From NCBI GenBank assembly GCA_004144595.1, contig SEEM01000004.1, positions 1 through 64,000 on the forward strand: DNA of 64,000 nt, written 5' to 3'. The position numbers and the translations under genes were made by a program. Positions 27,170 through 37,109 of this stretch are shown here, one piece after another (position 1 is the first letter of the stretch; each line of letters begins with the position of its first letter). Below the pieces are notes generated by a model. That model searched no databases, was not told where the DNA came from, and was given only the letters and a program-made list of their open reading frames with translations. The stretch comes from Hyphomicrobiales bacterium (GTDB taxonomy: Bacteria > Pseudomonadota > Alphaproteobacteria > Rhizobiales > Beijerinckiaceae).

Positions 27170-27682
27170 TCACTCGGCGGCGTGGCGCGGAGCCTCACCG
27201 TCCTTCAACGATCCGCCGGCCATGGCCTCGGCCCCGGCGGCGATCGCCTTGACGATATTATGGTAGCCGGTGCAGCGGCAGATATTGCCGTCGAGGTCCT
27301 CGCGGATCGTCTTCTCGTCGAGCACGTGGCCACGGCGGTTCACCATGTCGACGGCGGACATGATCATGCCCGGCGTGCAGAAGCCGCATTGCAGGCCGTG
27401 ATGCTCGCGGAAGGCCTCCTGCATTGGATGCAGCTTGTCGCCGGCGGCGAGCCCCTCGATCGTCGTAACCGAAGCGCCGTCGACGGATACCGCAAGCATC
27501 GTGCAGGATTTCACCGCCTTGCCGTCGAGATGCACGAGGCAGGCGCCACACTGGCTGGTGTCGCAGCCGACATGGGTTCCGGTCAGCCGCAGGTTCTCTC
27601 GCAGGAACTGCACCAGAAGGGTGCGCGGGTCGATGGTGGCGGAGACGGCTTTGCCGTTCACCGTCAGCGAAACAGTGGCCAT
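27170..27682 (-). CDS. Molybdenum hydroxylase 2Fe-2S subunit (CoxS-like)
   Basis: The 170-residue electron-transfer subunit has both iron-sulfur clusters' ligands: [13 protein letters not shown] plus VKSC for the plant-type cluster, and QCGFCTPGM plus NICRCTGY for the second. It is the first gene of the leftward operon (small, large, FAD subunits). ATG at 27682 is set by GGAG eight bases upstream; an ATG at 27688 is too close to that site. Confidence 0.93.
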   Translation of the reverse strand: MATVSLTVNGKAVSATIDPRTLLVQFLRENLRLTGTHVGCDTSQCGACLVHLDGKAVKSCTMLAVSVDGASVTTIEGLAAGDKLHPMQEAFREHHGLQCGFCTPGMIMSAVDMVNRRGHVLDEKTIREDLDGNICRCTGYHNIVKAIAAGAEAMAGGSLKDGEAPRHAAE

Positions 27683-27993
27683 GAGCATATCTCCTGTGAC
27701 CCGTCTCTGACACCAGCCCATCCCTCCCTGGGACTGGACCGGGCTGATGCCAAAGGGGCCGCCGGCCTCATCGGGCAGGCTTTCCTTGGAACAGCTCAAA
27801 AATGAATGTGGACCCGCGTTTTTCCGGGGTCAAGCGGAACGACGCGTTGCAAATTCTCGCGTTTTCGTCGAAATTCCGGAGGTTTTGCCGATTTGGCCCT
27901 CGGAAGGTGAGGCATTGGCGAAATCTTAATGCGCCGCTGTCAAATTCGGCATCCTGGCAGCCGACTGCGCATGAGCAGCTTGTGTCCTTGATG

Positions 27994-29325
27994 ATCGACC
28001 AGATCGAGCGTCGCCTGAAGGCGATCGGCTACGGAGACGCGCAGCGCCAGCGCCTGCAGCTCTATCGCCCGCTCGTCGACCGGCTGATCGACGGATTGGT
28101 CGCCGCGGACTTCGAGCGCGCCTTCTTGATCCACCCCGATCTGCGAATCTCTGTCGAGCCGCTCGCCGACTTGCTCTATCGCACCGCGGCCGATCATTTC
28201 CGCCTGTTGTTCACCGGCGCGCTCGACGAAGCCTACATCGCCTCGATGGACCGCCTCTGCCGACTCGAGCGGCAGGCCACGGTACGCGCGCGTGGGCGCG
28301 CTTCCGTTGCCTTCTCGCTGCTGCGCGAGCTCTGCCTGGCCAGCCGCCGGCGCTCACTCGTCTCGCCCTCGAAATTTGCCGAGGACGTCTTCATCATCGA
28401 ACGCATCCTGACCTACGACGTCAACACGGCGATGACGATCAACCAGCAGATCGAGGAAGCGGATGCCCGCCGCCGCACGGCGACCCTCGACGACGCCGCG
28501 GCCAAGCTCAGGACGCGTATCGGCCACCTCGACGACACCATCACCGCCGCCGTCGAGCAGTTCGTCACGACGGCCGAGCAGACCGGGCAGACCACCGACT
28601 TCATCAAGGACACCGTCGGGAAGGTCGCCAGTGCCTCGATGGTCGTGCGCGAAAAATCGCTCCAGACCGCCGCCGCGACGGAGGAGATGTCGGCCAATAT
28701 CGCCGATATCGGCCAACGCGCCCGGCAGAGCCTGACGATCACCCATCAGGCCGTGCTCGATGCCGGCCAGATGAACGAGGCTGTCGTGCGGCTGCGCGAA
28801 GCCACGGGCAATATCGGCAAGGTCGTCGGCATGATCGCCGACATCGCGGCACAGACCAATCTGCTCGCCCTCAACGCCACGATCGAGGCCGCCCGCGCAG
28901 GAGAAGCCGGGCGCGGTTTCGCCGTCGTCGCCGCCGAGGTGAAGTCGCTCGCAACCCAGACCGCGAGCGCGACGCAGGACATCGCTGGCCAGATCGCCGA
29001 GCTTGCAGCCAGCGCCGAGGCCTGCGGCACCCATGCTGCCGCCATCGCCGCCACGGTCGACGCCATCCGCCTCGACTCCGAGGCGATTTCGGAAGCCGTC
29101 ACGCAGCAGAGCGCGGTCACTGCCTCGATCGCCCTTGACGCTGCCACGGTTGCCGACAGCTCGGACGCGGCAATCGAAAGCGCCAACGCCGTCAATAGCA
29201 GTCTCGACATGACGCAGACGGCGCTGGAGCGGGCCAATGCCGCCGCGGCCGGCATCGCGCTTCAGGTCGGAGCGGCCGAGGCGGCCGTCACCCAGGCGCT
29301 CGCCACGCTGCGCGAAGCCTCCTGA
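27994..29325 (+). CDS. Globin-like sensor chemoreceptor without the haem-ligating His
   Basis: The protein (443 residues from this start) has no membrane segment. Residues 1 to about 115 follow the globin-coupled sensor pattern ([22 protein letters not shown]), then an MCP signalling domain with [20 protein letters not shown] near 285-305. At the position of the proximal haem His the sequence reads CRLERQA with E92, so haem binding is doubtful. The frame is open back to an ATG at 27802, but that 64-residue extension is Arg/Phe-rich and looks non-coding; neither start has a good ribosome site. The 27683-27993 gap therefore holds the divergent promoters, not seen clearly. Confidence 0.8.
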   Translation: MDQIERRLKAIGYGDAQRQRLQLYRPLVDRLIDGLVAADFERAFLIHPDLRISVEPLADLLYRTAADHFRLLFTGALDEAYIASMDRLCRLERQATVRARGRASVAFSLLRELCLASRRRSLVSPSKFAEDVFIIERILTYDVNTAMTINQQIEEADARRRTATLDDAAAKLRTRIGHLDDTITAAVEQFVTTAEQTGQTTDFIKDTVGKVASASMVVREKSLQTAAATEEMSANIADIGQRARQSLTITHQAVLDAGQMNEAVVRLREATGNIGKVVGMIADIAAQTNLLALNATIEAARAGEAGRGFAVVAAEVKSLATQTASATQDIAGQIAELAASAEACGTHAAAIAATVDAIRLDSEAISEAVTQQSAVTASIALDAATVADSSDAAIESANAVNSSLDMTQTALERANAAAAGIALQVGAAEAAVTQALATLREAS

Positions 29326-29333
29326 CGTTGGCG

Positions 29334-29786
29334 TCAGCCCTCGCTGACCGCCTTGGCGAAATTGGCGAAGAACTCGTCGGCCAGCTTCTTCGAGACCGAA
29401 TCGATCAGGCGCGAGCCGAGCTGCATCAGCTTGCCGCCGACCTGCGCCTCGACCTCGTAGCGCAGCAGGGTGTGGCCGCCCTCCGCGTCGCTCAGATGGA
29501 CCCGCGCGCCGCCCTTGGCGAAGCCGGCGATGCCGCCCTCGCCCTCCCCGGAGATGCGATAGCCGTTCGGCGGATCGAGTTCGCTGAGCTCGACCTTGCC
29601 CTTGAAGGTCGCCTTCACCGGCCCGAGCTTGACCTTCACCACTGCGGAGAGATGCGTGTCGTCGTCCATGGTGAGCTGCTCGCAGCCGGGAATGCAGGCC
29701 TTCAGCACCTCCGGGTCGTTCAGCTTGGCCCAGACCACGTCCTTGGCGGCCGGCAATGTCGTCTCGCCGTTCATCGTCATCGCCAT
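29334..29786 (-). CDS. CoxG-like SRPBCC family protein
   Basis: The 150-residue protein matches the CO dehydrogenase subunit G family: MNGETTLPAAKDVVWAKLND at the start, EVLKACIPGCEQL and YRISGEGEGGIAGFAKG. CoxG proteins have the START-like helix-grip fold and help recruit the enzyme to the membrane or bind lipidic ligands. It lies apart from the main hydroxylase operon, behind the globin-like chemoreceptor. Start at 29786 has GGGAGAG just upstream; inner ATGs at 29780 and 29774 also exist. Confidence 0.87.
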   Translation of the reverse strand: MAMTMNGETTLPAAKDVVWAKLNDPEVLKACIPGCEQLTMDDDTHLSAVVKVKLGPVKATFKGKVELSELDPPNGYRISGEGEGGIAGFAKGGARVHLSDAEGGHTLLRYEVEAQVGGKLMQLGSRLIDSVSKKLADEFFANFAKAVSEG

Positions 29787-29931
29787 GGCGTCTCTCCCGA
29801 GCAGAGCGACCGTGGCACGGACGATTGCGGCCGGCACGGTTCGAAGGTTATCCAGTTCCTATCCATGGTCGCAAAGCCCCCGCCTGCACAAGAGGCCCCG
29901 GCATGGAGCCTGCGCCATTCCGGGAGAACCG

Positions 29932-31191
29932 ATGCTGGACCTCACCCCCCACGAACGCGCGATCGCTGGCGGCGCTGCCGGCGAAGGCGCGGCCATGGCG
30001 ATGCGGATCGTCGCCGAGGCCGCCCGCCTGATGGGCGCGCCGCGGCTGATCCCGATCGCCTCCGCCCATATCGACGGCGCGCTCTATCATGGCGATTCCG
30101 GCACGCTCTTCGCGGAAAAGCTGGTTGAAGGCGGCGCCCGCGTCGGCGTGCGTGCCAGCCTGAATGTCGGTTCGCTGGCGCCAGCAGGCTGCGCCGCGAT
30201 CCGTCTGCCGCCGCATGAGCGGGACATGGCCCGGCGCATGATGCGCGCCTATGAGGCGATGGGCTGCGAGCCAAGCTGGACCTGCGCGCCCTATCAGGCC
30301 GGACATCGTCCGGCGCAGGGCAGCGACGTGGCCTGGGGCGAATCCAACGCCGTCGTGTTCTGCAATTCCGTGCTGGGCGCCCGGACCAACCGCTACGGCG
30401 ATTTTCTCGACATCGCCTGCGCCATCGCCGGCCACGCTCCGGATTACGGCCTGCACCGCCCGGAGAATCGGATCGCGACCTTGCTGATCGATCTCGGCGG
30501 TCTCTCCCGCGAACTGCGATCGTCGGACGTGTTCTATCCCGTACTCGGCACGATCCTCGGACGCCGCGCCGGCAGCGATGTCGCCGTGATCGACGGTCTG
30601 CAGGGCTGTACGACCGAGGACCGGCTCAAGGCGCTCGGTGCGGCCGCCGCCTCGGCCGGGGGCGTCGGGCTCTTCCATGTCGCAGGCGTGACGCCCGAGG
30701 CTCCTGACGCGGTGACGGCACTTGGAGGGCTCGCACCGCGCGAAACGATCACGCTGACGCCCGCCGACATCGGAACCGCCCTCGCCCGCCTCTCGACGGC
30801 CGGCACGACCGATCGCGTCGACGCCGTCGCTATCGGCTCGCCGCACCTGTCCCTGGCAGAGATCGACGCGCTCGAACGCCTCATGGCCGGACGCAAGCTC
30901 AGGGCGCCGCTCTATGCGAATACCGGCCGCCATGTCGCCGGCCCGCTGGAGGCGCAGGGCCGGCGCGCCAAGCTCGAATCGGCGGGTGTCGTCTTCGTCG
31001 TCGATACCTGCGTCGTCGTCACCCCGATCCTGCCTGAGCTGGAGGGCGCCGTGCTGATGACCAATTCCGGCAAGTTCGCCCATTATGCGCCGGGCAATAC
31101 CGGCTACGCCGTGACCTATGGCTCGCTCTCGGAATGCGTCGAGAGCGCGGTGGCCGGCCGCCTCGTCAGGGAAACCGGCGTATGGAGCTGA
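29932..31191 (+). CDS. Aconitase X catalytic (large) subunit
   Basis: The 419-residue protein is of the DUF521/AcnX family of the aconitase superfamily. Three cysteines fit the iron-sulfur ligands: C118 (WTCAPY), C144 (VFCNSV) and C360 (DTCVVV). Bacterial AcnX enzymes characterised so far dehydrate cis-3-hydroxy-L-proline, and archaeal ones mevalonate 5-phosphate; which applies here is not shown. GGGAGA precedes the ATG closely. It overlaps the small-subunit gene by ten bases. Confidence 0.88.
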   Translation: MLDLTPHERAIAGGAAGEGAAMAMRIVAEAARLMGAPRLIPIASAHIDGALYHGDSGTLFAEKLVEGGARVGVRASLNVGSLAPAGCAAIRLPPHERDMARRMMRAYEAMGCEPSWTCAPYQAGHRPAQGSDVAWGESNAVVFCNSVLGARTNRYGDFLDIACAIAGHAPDYGLHRPENRIATLLIDLGGLSRELRSSDVFYPVLGTILGRRAGSDVAVIDGLQGCTTEDRLKALGAAAASAGGVGLFHVAGVTPEAPDAVTALGGLAPRETITLTPADIGTALARLSTAGTTDRVDAVAIGSPHLSLAEIDALERLMAGRKLRAPLYANTGRHVAGPLEAQGRRAKLESAGVVFVVDTCVVVTPILPELEGAVLMTNSGKFAHYAPGNTGYAVTYGSLSECVESAVAGRLVRETGVWS

Positions 31192-31592
31192 AGGCCGAAC
31201 TCCTTGTTTCCGGCGATGCCGTCGCTGGGGCTTGCCTGGCACTGACCGCGCCGATCAGCTTCTGGGGCGGGGTCGATCCCGCGAGCGGCACCATCATCGA
31301 CGCCCGCCATCCCGAACGCGGCCGGAACATCGCCGGCCAGATCCTCGCCTTGCCCGGCACGATCGGCTCGTCTTCGGCCTCGGCCGTGCTGCTGGAGCTG
31401 GTCCATGCCGGCAAGGCGCCGGCCGCCCTGCTGCTCGATGCGCCGGATGCGATCCTGCTGCTCGGCCTCATCGTCGCCCGCGAAATGGGCTGGCCGGCGC
31501 CGCCGGCCTTCCGCCTGCCGGCAGCCGATCAGGCGGCGCTCGCCGGCCGGAACCTCGCGATCTCGGCAGAGGGTCGGATCACGACGGCTTAG
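31182..31592 (+). CDS. Aconitase X swivel domain (small) subunit
   Basis: The 136-residue protein is the DUF126 swivel domain, the separate small subunit of two-gene AcnX enzymes. LTAPISFWGGVDPASG near residue 22 and LALPGTIGSSSASAVLLEL near 56 are the conserved loops that close over the active site. Its ATG lies inside the last codons of the large-subunit gene, which keeps the two products at similar levels. Confidence 0.88.
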   Translation: MELKAELLVSGDAVAGACLALTAPISFWGGVDPASGTIIDARHPERGRNIAGQILALPGTIGSSSASAVLLELVHAGKAPAALLLDAPDAILLLGLIVAREMGWPAPPAFRLPAADQAALAGRNLAISAEGRITTA

Positions 31593-31643
31593 ACGAAGCA
31601 AGGGTGCGAACCCGGAATGTCAACGTTGAGGCAGAAACCGTCT

Positions 31644-32159
31644 CTACACCGCGCTGAAGCGGCGGTGGCGGTAGATCAGCCCCGCCCCGCGCCCGGCGCC
31701 GCCCAGACCGACGACCTCTCCGATGAGGATGCGATGGCTGGCGGCGTCATGCGTCGCAACCAGCCGGCAGTCGAAGGCCGAGATCGCATCGAGCAGGACC
31801 GGCGCCCCGGTGGCGAGCGTGCCCCAGCGGGCCGTGCCGAAGCGCGCCTCGCCCTCGATGCCGCGCCGGCTGGCGAAGATTTCCGCGAGGTCTACGAGCT
31901 GTTCCGGCAGGGTGTTGATGCAGAACATTCCGCTGGCCTCGATCGCCGCCAGCGTGCGGCTGCCGCGCGCGATGCAGACGAGAACCATCGGCGGCGCGTC
32001 GGAGACGGAGGCGACGGCCGTAGCCGTCAGGCCGACGCGCCCGCCCGCCCCGTCGGTGGTCACGACATGCACGGCGCTCGCGACCTGCGCCATGGCATCG
32101 CGGAAGGCGTGTGCGTCCGGATGGTCCAGCGGCGGCAGGGGGTGGACGGTCTTCGTCAT
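31644..32159 (-). CDS. Flavin reductase family protein
   Basis: The 171-residue protein has the flavin-reductase-like FMN-binding fold: HVVTTDGAGGRVGLTATAV near residue 30, then VLVCIARGSRT and FCINTLPEQ. Such proteins supply reduced flavin to a partner monooxygenase. No monooxygenase gene is adjacent; it converges on the aconitase X genes. The 32159 start (MTKTVH) is the best fit although a longer frame exists. Confidence 0.87.
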   Translation of the reverse strand: MTKTVHPLPPLDHPDAHAFRDAMAQVASAVHVVTTDGAGGRVGLTATAVASVSDAPPMVLVCIARGSRTLAAIEASGMFCINTLPEQLVDLAEIFASRRGIEGEARFGTARWGTLATGAPVLLDAISAFDCRLVATHDAASHRILIGEVVGLGGAGRGAGLIYRHRRFSAV

Positions 32160-32451
32160 CAGCTCGATCGGTTCGATGTCCCGACTCCGGCGGAACAGCA
32201 GTCCATGTAGAGATTCGAAACCGTCGGCGCCAGCCATGGCCGAGCCGGCGGCTCGCTCGACACGCCATCGAACATAGCAGGCAGCTCTCCCGCTTCCGTT
32301 AACGGGCCGGCCCGGGCATCGACCACCTCGGCTTGATATGGCGAGGACGATCGATCAGGCTCGACCGGTGTCGGCTGCCATGGCCGGGCCGGAGCCTGAT
32401 CGAATGACCGGCGCGCCGGAGTGAGCCGGCGTTTCGACCCAGGAGGCCTCG

Positions 32452-32778
32452 ATGGCATTCATCTGCACGATTCCCGCCACGCCGACCGTCCAGCAGGACG
32501 ACGAGACGATTCGGATCACCCGCTGGGATTTCGAGCCCGGCGCCGTGACCGGCTGGCACGAGCATGGCTGGCCATATTTCGTGGTGATGCTCGTCGCAGG
32601 GACGCTGCGGATCCATAATGGAACCGATGTCTCGGACGTGCCGCTGGCGCAGGGCCAGGCCTATATGCGCCCCGCCGGCATCCGCCACGACGTCATGAAC
32701 GGCTCGGAGCATCCGATCGCCTTCGTCGAGATCGAGGTGAAGCAGCCGGGCGCCCTCAAGGAACTCACGTTGCCGTGA
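32452..32778 (+). CDS. Cupin domain protein
   Basis: This single-domain, 108-residue cupin has both motifs: GWHEHGWPYFVVMLVAG with two metal-type His residues near 35-37, and the second, AGIRHDVMNGSEHPIAF, near 75-91. It is a cytosolic small beta-barrel, function unknown. AGGAGGC lies just before the ATG. It precedes a 400-base gap and the liv operon. Confidence 0.82.
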   Translation: MAFICTIPATPTVQQDDETIRITRWDFEPGAVTGWHEHGWPYFVVMLVAGTLRIHNGTDVSDVPLAQGQAYMRPAGIRHDVMNGSEHPIAFVEIEVKQPGALKELTLP

Positions 32779-32981
32779 TGGCGGTGGCCCCATAACGGGC
32801 ACCGCGAACATGCCTGCGCCGCGATACGGCGCCGTCCATGCATTTTTCCAATCGGACTATCGGCTTTTCGTATTCGTCTTTCGGATGACCGACGCTCGGT
32901 CGCTTAGCCCCCCTCCCTCGTCGCGATGGCAGGAAATGCGTTCCGCCCGGGTTTTGGGAGCCCGTAACGCAATCATCATGC

Positions 32982-33052
32982 GCAGAATGCTCGCTGCTCC
33001 GCAGAGTATTCTGCACATTTTCACGGCATTTCGTTTGTAATTGCTTTTGACA
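32982..33052 (+). promoter_or_regulatory. Candidate operator/promoter region of the liv operon
   Basis: In the 403-base gap (32779-33181) GCAGAATGCT (32982-32991) and AGTATTCTGC (33005-33014) form a 10-bp inverted repeat with one mismatch across 13 bases. A perfect TTGACA follows at 33047-33052, but no good -10 box is placed 17 bases later. The rest of the gap shows no convincing gene. Confidence 0.35.
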
Positions 33053-33181
33053 GAAATATGGCGCGGAGCGATTGTCCCCGGCGCGAGCCGTTGGTAGCTC
33101 TGCACAGCAATCGCATCCCGCATGCGCCGGTGTCATGCCGACGACGAGAACGGGAGCTGGTTCGAGGGGTCGGCGTTTTTC

Positions 33182-34105
33182 ATGGAAGTCTTCCTGCAGC
33201 AGCTCATCAACGGGCTGACACTGGGATCGATCTACGGTCTCATCGCCATCGGCTACACGATGGTCTTCGGCATCATCGGCATGGTGAACTTCGCCCATGG
33301 CGACATTTTCATGCTCTCCGCCTTCATCGCGCTGATCTTTTTCATGCTGATCACGGCGGTGGTCGGCACCGGGGCGGGCATGGCCATGCTGGCGCTGGTC
33401 GCAGTGCTGGGACTGGCGATGTTCTTCACCTCGCTGTGGAACTGGGCGATCGAGCGGGTGGCCTACCGGCCGCTGCGTGGGTCTTTCCGCCTCGCGCCGC
33501 TGATCTCGGCGATCGGCATGTCGATCTTCCTGATGAATTTCGTGCAGGTCGTGCAGGGCCCGCGCAACAAGTCCATCCCGCCGCTGCTCAACAAGTCGAT
33601 CACCCTGATCGAGAGCACGACCTATTCGGTCCAGATTTCCTACAAGCAGATCGTCATCATCCTGACGACGGCGGTGCTGCTCGCGGCCTTCTGGTACATC
33701 GTGCAGAAGACGCCGCTCGGCCGCGCCCAGCGGGCCTGCGAGCAGGATCGCAAGATGGCCGCCCTGCTCGGGATCGACGTCGACCGCACCATCTCGATCA
33801 CCTTCATCATGGGCGCGGCGCTCGCGGCGGTGGCCGGCGTGATGTACCTCGTGCTCTACGGCGTCGTGAACTTCTCCGACGGCTTCGTGCCCGGTGTGAA
33901 GGCCTTCACGGCAGCCGTGCTCGGCGGCATCGGCTCGCTCCCCGGCGCGGTGATCGGCGGGCTGCTGATCGGGCTGATCGAGGTGATGTGGTCGGCCTAT
34001 TTCACCATCGACTACAAGGACGTTGCCGCTTTCGCGATCCTGGCGATCGTGCTGGTCTTCATGCCCTCCGGCCTGCTCGGTCGCCCGGAAGTCGAGAAGG
34101 TCTGA
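33182..34105 (+). CDS. livH: Branched-chain amino acid ABC transporter permease LivH
   Basis: The 307-residue inner-membrane permease has the LivH start [20 protein letters not shown] and the conserved GMVNFAHGD near residue 37, and the cytoplasmic coupling loop [15 protein letters not shown]. It forms the membrane channel with LivM and is driven by LivG and LivF. It is the first gene of a six-gene operon. MEVFLQ at 33182 is preferred over 33122 because the family start aligns there. Confidence 0.94.
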   Translation: MEVFLQQLINGLTLGSIYGLIAIGYTMVFGIIGMVNFAHGDIFMLSAFIALIFFMLITAVVGTGAGMAMLALVAVLGLAMFFTSLWNWAIERVAYRPLRGSFRLAPLISAIGMSIFLMNFVQVVQGPRNKSIPPLLNKSITLIESTTYSVQISYKQIVIILTTAVLLAAFWYIVQKTPLGRAQRACEQDRKMAALLGIDVDRTISITFIMGAALAAVAGVMYLVLYGVVNFSDGFVPGVKAFTAAVLGGIGSLPGAVIGGLLIGLIEVMWSAYFTIDYKDVAAFAILAIVLVFMPSGLLGRPEVEKV

Positions 34106-34109
34106 CGCC

Positions 34110-35495
34110 ATGGCGAACAACCCGACTGCAAAAACGGCCGCTCCCGGCCGCGGCCTGAAGGCGGCCTTCAAGGAGGCCGGCTTCGCTGCCTTCGTGACGC
34201 TGGGCCTCTGCATCCCCATCATCGCCTGGGGCACGCGCCAGAACATGGACAATGTCCTGGTGCTGGATCCACGCTGGGATGCCGTCGCCTGGGCTGTCGG
34301 CATCGTCTTCGTCGGCCGCTTCCTGATGACGCTGCGCAAGCAGGGCCAACAGGAGGGCAAGGCGGCGGTGCGCATCCTGCCGCACGGCACCATCGCCTTC
34401 TTCCAGCGCCATTCGCGCATCTTCTCGCTTTTCGGGCTGGGTTTCCTCGTCACCTTCCCGGCGATCGCGATCGGCCTCGCCGGCTGGGGTGGCGCGCTGA
34501 AATGGATCGACAATTTCGGCGTCCAGATCCTGATCTACGTCATGCTCGGCTGGGGCCTGAACATCGTCGTCGGCCTCGCCGGCCTGCTCGATCTCGGCTA
34601 TGTCGCCTTCTATGCAGTCGGCGCCTATTCCTACGCGCTGCTGGCCAAGAATTTCGGCCTGTCCTTCTGGCTGCTGCTGCCGCTCGCCGGCATCCTCGCC
34701 GCCTTCTGGGGCATGCTGCTCGGCTTCCCGGTGCTGCGCCTGCGCGGCGACTATCTCGCCATCGTGACGCTGGCCTTCGGCGAGATCATCCGCCTCGTGC
34801 TGATCAACTGGACGGAATTCTCGAACGGCTATGCCGGCATTTCCGGCATTCCGCGCCCGACCTTCTTCGGCATTCCCTTCACGGCGGCGGATAACGGTTT
34901 CGCCGCCGTTTTCGGTCTGGAGTTCACGCCGCTCTACCGAACGATCTTCCTCTACTACCTGATCCTCTGCCTCGCCTTGCTCACTGCCTTCGTGACGCTG
35001 CGCCTGCGTCGCTTGCCTGTCGGGCGCGCCTGGGAGGCCCTGCGCGAGGACGAGATCGCCTGCCGCTCGCTCGGCATCAACACCACCAACACCAAGCTCA
35101 CCGCCTTCTCGATCGGCGCCATGTTCGGCGGCTTTGCGGGCGCCTTTTTCTCGGCGCGGCAGGGCTTCATCTCGCCTGAATCCTTCGTCTTCATGGAATC
35201 GGCTGTGATCCTCGCCATCGTCGTGCTCGGCGGCATGGGCTCACTCTGGGGCTGCGCCATCGCGGCGATCGCGATGATCGGCGGCACCGAGCTCCTGCGC
35301 GAGCTCGAATGGATGAAGCAGATCTTCGGCAACGACTTCGACCCGACGAAGTACCGCATGCTGATCTTCGGCTTCGCCATGGTGGTGATCATGATCTGGA
35401 AGCCGCGCGGCCTGATCTCGACCCGCGAGCCCACCGCCTTCCTCAAGGAAAAGAAGGCGATCTCCTCCGATCTCGTTCAGGAGGGGCACGGCTGA
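34110..35495 (+). CDS. livM: Branched-chain amino acid ABC transporter permease LivM
   Basis: This is a 461-residue LivM permease. A long N-terminal extension (to about 115) with two hydrophobic helices precedes the usual core, which begins [20 protein letters not shown] and contains [16 protein letters not shown] and the coupling loop [18 protein letters not shown]. It pairs with LivH. It starts four bases after livH and its TGA overlaps the livG ATG. Confidence 0.94.
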   Translation: MANNPTAKTAAPGRGLKAAFKEAGFAAFVTLGLCIPIIAWGTRQNMDNVLVLDPRWDAVAWAVGIVFVGRFLMTLRKQGQQEGKAAVRILPHGTIAFFQRHSRIFSLFGLGFLVTFPAIAIGLAGWGGALKWIDNFGVQILIYVMLGWGLNIVVGLAGLLDLGYVAFYAVGAYSYALLAKNFGLSFWLLLPLAGILAAFWGMLLGFPVLRLRGDYLAIVTLAFGEIIRLVLINWTEFSNGYAGISGIPRPTFFGIPFTAADNGFAAVFGLEFTPLYRTIFLYYLILCLALLTAFVTLRLRRLPVGRAWEALREDEIACRSLGINTTNTKLTAFSIGAMFGGFAGAFFSARQGFISPESFVFMESAVILAIVVLGGMGSLWGCAIAAIAMIGGTELLRELEWMKQIFGNDFDPTKYRMLIFGFAMVVIMIWKPRGLISTREPTAFLKEKKAISSDLVQEGHG

Positions 35496-36361
35496 TGGCG
35501 ACCACCGCCCCTCAGATGACGCCGCAGGGCCGCGCCCTGCTGGAAGTCGAGCAGGTCACCATGCGCTTCGGCGGCCTCACCGCCGTCAACGCGCTCTCCT
35601 TCCAGGCCCGCAAGGGCGACATCACCGCGCTGATCGGACCGAACGGCGCCGGCAAGACCACCGTCTTCAACTGCATCACCGGCTTCTACAAGCCGACGCA
35701 GGGCATGATCGCGCTCAACCATGACGATGGCTCGAGCTACCTGCTCGAGCGCATGCCGGACTTCCGCATCTCCTGGAAGGCAAAGGTCGCCCGCACCTTC
35801 CAGAACATTCGCCTTTTCGGCGGCATGACGGTGCTGGAGAACCTGCTCGTCGCCCAGCACAACCCGCTGATGGCCGCCTCGGGCTTCACCTTCCTCGGCG
35901 TGCTCGGCATCGGCGGCTACAAGGCGCGCGAGAAGGAGGCGATCGAGAAGGCCAAGTTCTGGCTCGACAAGATCAACCTGACCCACCGCGCCGACGACCC
36001 CGCCGCCGACCTGCCCTATGGCGACCAGCGCCGGCTGGAGATCGCGCGTGCCATGTGCACCGACCCGGTCCTGCTCTGCCTCGACGAACCGGCCGCGGGC
36101 CTCAACCCGCGCGAGAGCCTCGACCTCAACAACCTCCTGCTCTCGATCCGCAAGGACCTGGGCACGGCGCTGCTACTGATCGAGCACGACATGTCGGTCG
36201 TCATGGAAATCTCGGACCACGTCGTGGTCCTGGACTACGGCACCAAGATCGCCGACGGCACGCCGGCCGAAGTACAGGCCGACCCGAAGGTCATCGCCGC
36301 CTATCTCGGCGTCGATGACGATGAGGTCGAAGAGGTCGAAGCGGAGGTCGGCATCTCGTGA
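35495..36361 (+). CDS. livG: Branched-chain amino acid ABC transporter ATPase LivG
   Basis: The 288-residue ATPase has Walker A GPNGAGKTTVFN near residue 49 and Walker B LLCLDEPAAGLNP. The signature motif reads LPYGDQRRLEIAR rather than the more usual LSYGxQR, a mild variant. The acidic C-terminus DDDEVEEVEAEVG is unusual. It energises LivHM with LivF; the TGA overlaps the livF start. Confidence 0.94.
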   Translation: MATTAPQMTPQGRALLEVEQVTMRFGGLTAVNALSFQARKGDITALIGPNGAGKTTVFNCITGFYKPTQGMIALNHDDGSSYLLERMPDFRISWKAKVARTFQNIRLFGGMTVLENLLVAQHNPLMAASGFTFLGVLGIGGYKAREKEAIEKAKFWLDKINLTHRADDPAADLPYGDQRRLEIARAMCTDPVLLCLDEPAAGLNPRESLDLNNLLLSIRKDLGTALLLIEHDMSVVMEISDHVVVLDYGTKIADGTPAEVQADPKVIAAYLGVDDDEVEEVEAEVGIS

Positions 36362-37107
36362 CTCAAGCCCAGCCTGAAAGCACCGCCCAGCCTCTTCTGG
36401 CAGTCCGCGGCGTCAAGACCTATTACGGCAAGATCATCGCGCTGAAGGGCGTCGATATCGATGTCAATTCCGGCGAGATCGTCACCATGATCGGCGCCAA
36501 CGGCGCCGGCAAATCCACGCTGATGATGACGATCTTCGGCAATCCGCAGGCGCGCGAAGGCACGGTCACCTACGAGGGCCGCGACATCACGCGCATGCCG
36601 AGCCACGAGATCGCACGCCTGGGAATAGCGCAATCCCCGGAAGGCCGCCGCATCTTCCCGCGCATGACGGTGTTCGAGAATCTGCAGATGGGCGCCGCCG
36701 TCCGCAATTTCGAAAACTTCGACGAGGATCTCGAGAAGATCTGCGTGCTCTTCCCGCGCATCAAGGAGCGGCTGCAGCAACGCGGCGGCACGCTGTCGGG
36801 CGGCGAGCAGCAGATGGTCGCGATCGCGCGCGCGCTGATGGCCCGTCCGAAGCTGCTCTTGCTGGACGAGCCCTCGCTCGGTCTGGCCCCGCTGATCGTG
36901 AAGCAGATCTTCGAGGCGATCCGCGAACTCAATCGCACGCAGGGCCTGACCGTCTTTCTTGTCGAGCAGAACGCCTTCCATGCGCTGAAGCTCGCTCATC
37001 GCGGCTATGTGATGGTCAACGGCGTCGTCACGATGAGCGGCACGGGCAAGGAATTGCTCGCCAATCCGCAGGTCCGGGCGGCTTATCTCGAAGGCGGGAG
37101 GCACTGA
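36358..37107 (+). CDS. livF: Branched-chain amino acid ABC transporter ATPase LivF
   Basis: The 249-residue ATPase has Walker A GANGAGKSTLMM near residue 45, signature LSGGEQQMVAIARAL near 143 and Walker B LLLLDEPSLGLAP. It forms the heterodimer with LivG. The start is a GTG overlapping the livG stop by four bases (GTGA). Confidence 0.95.
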   Translation: MTQAQPESTAQPLLAVRGVKTYYGKIIALKGVDIDVNSGEIVTMIGANGAGKSTLMMTIFGNPQAREGTVTYEGRDITRMPSHEIARLGIAQSPEGRRIFPRMTVFENLQMGAAVRNFENFDEDLEKICVLFPRIKERLQQRGGTLSGGEQQMVAIARALMARPKLLLLDEPSLGLAPLIVKQIFEAIRELNRTQGLTVFLVEQNAFHALKLAHRGYVMVNGVVTMSGTGKELLANPQVRAAYLEGGRH

Positions 37108-37109
37108 CG

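Noticed and set aside
27802-27993. N-terminal extension of the globin-like chemoreceptor
   Set aside because: Arg/Phe-rich, lower GC, no ribosome site and no place in the sensor fold; kept only as an alternative start.
32931-32946. TGGCAGGAAATGCGT as a sigma-54 promoter
   Set aside because: The GG and GC elements are eight bases apart, not ten, and the flanking bases do not match.
32810-33040. 76-codon frame in the gap before livH
   Set aside because: No ribosome site, atypical composition, and overlaps the inverted repeat and promoter-like sequence.
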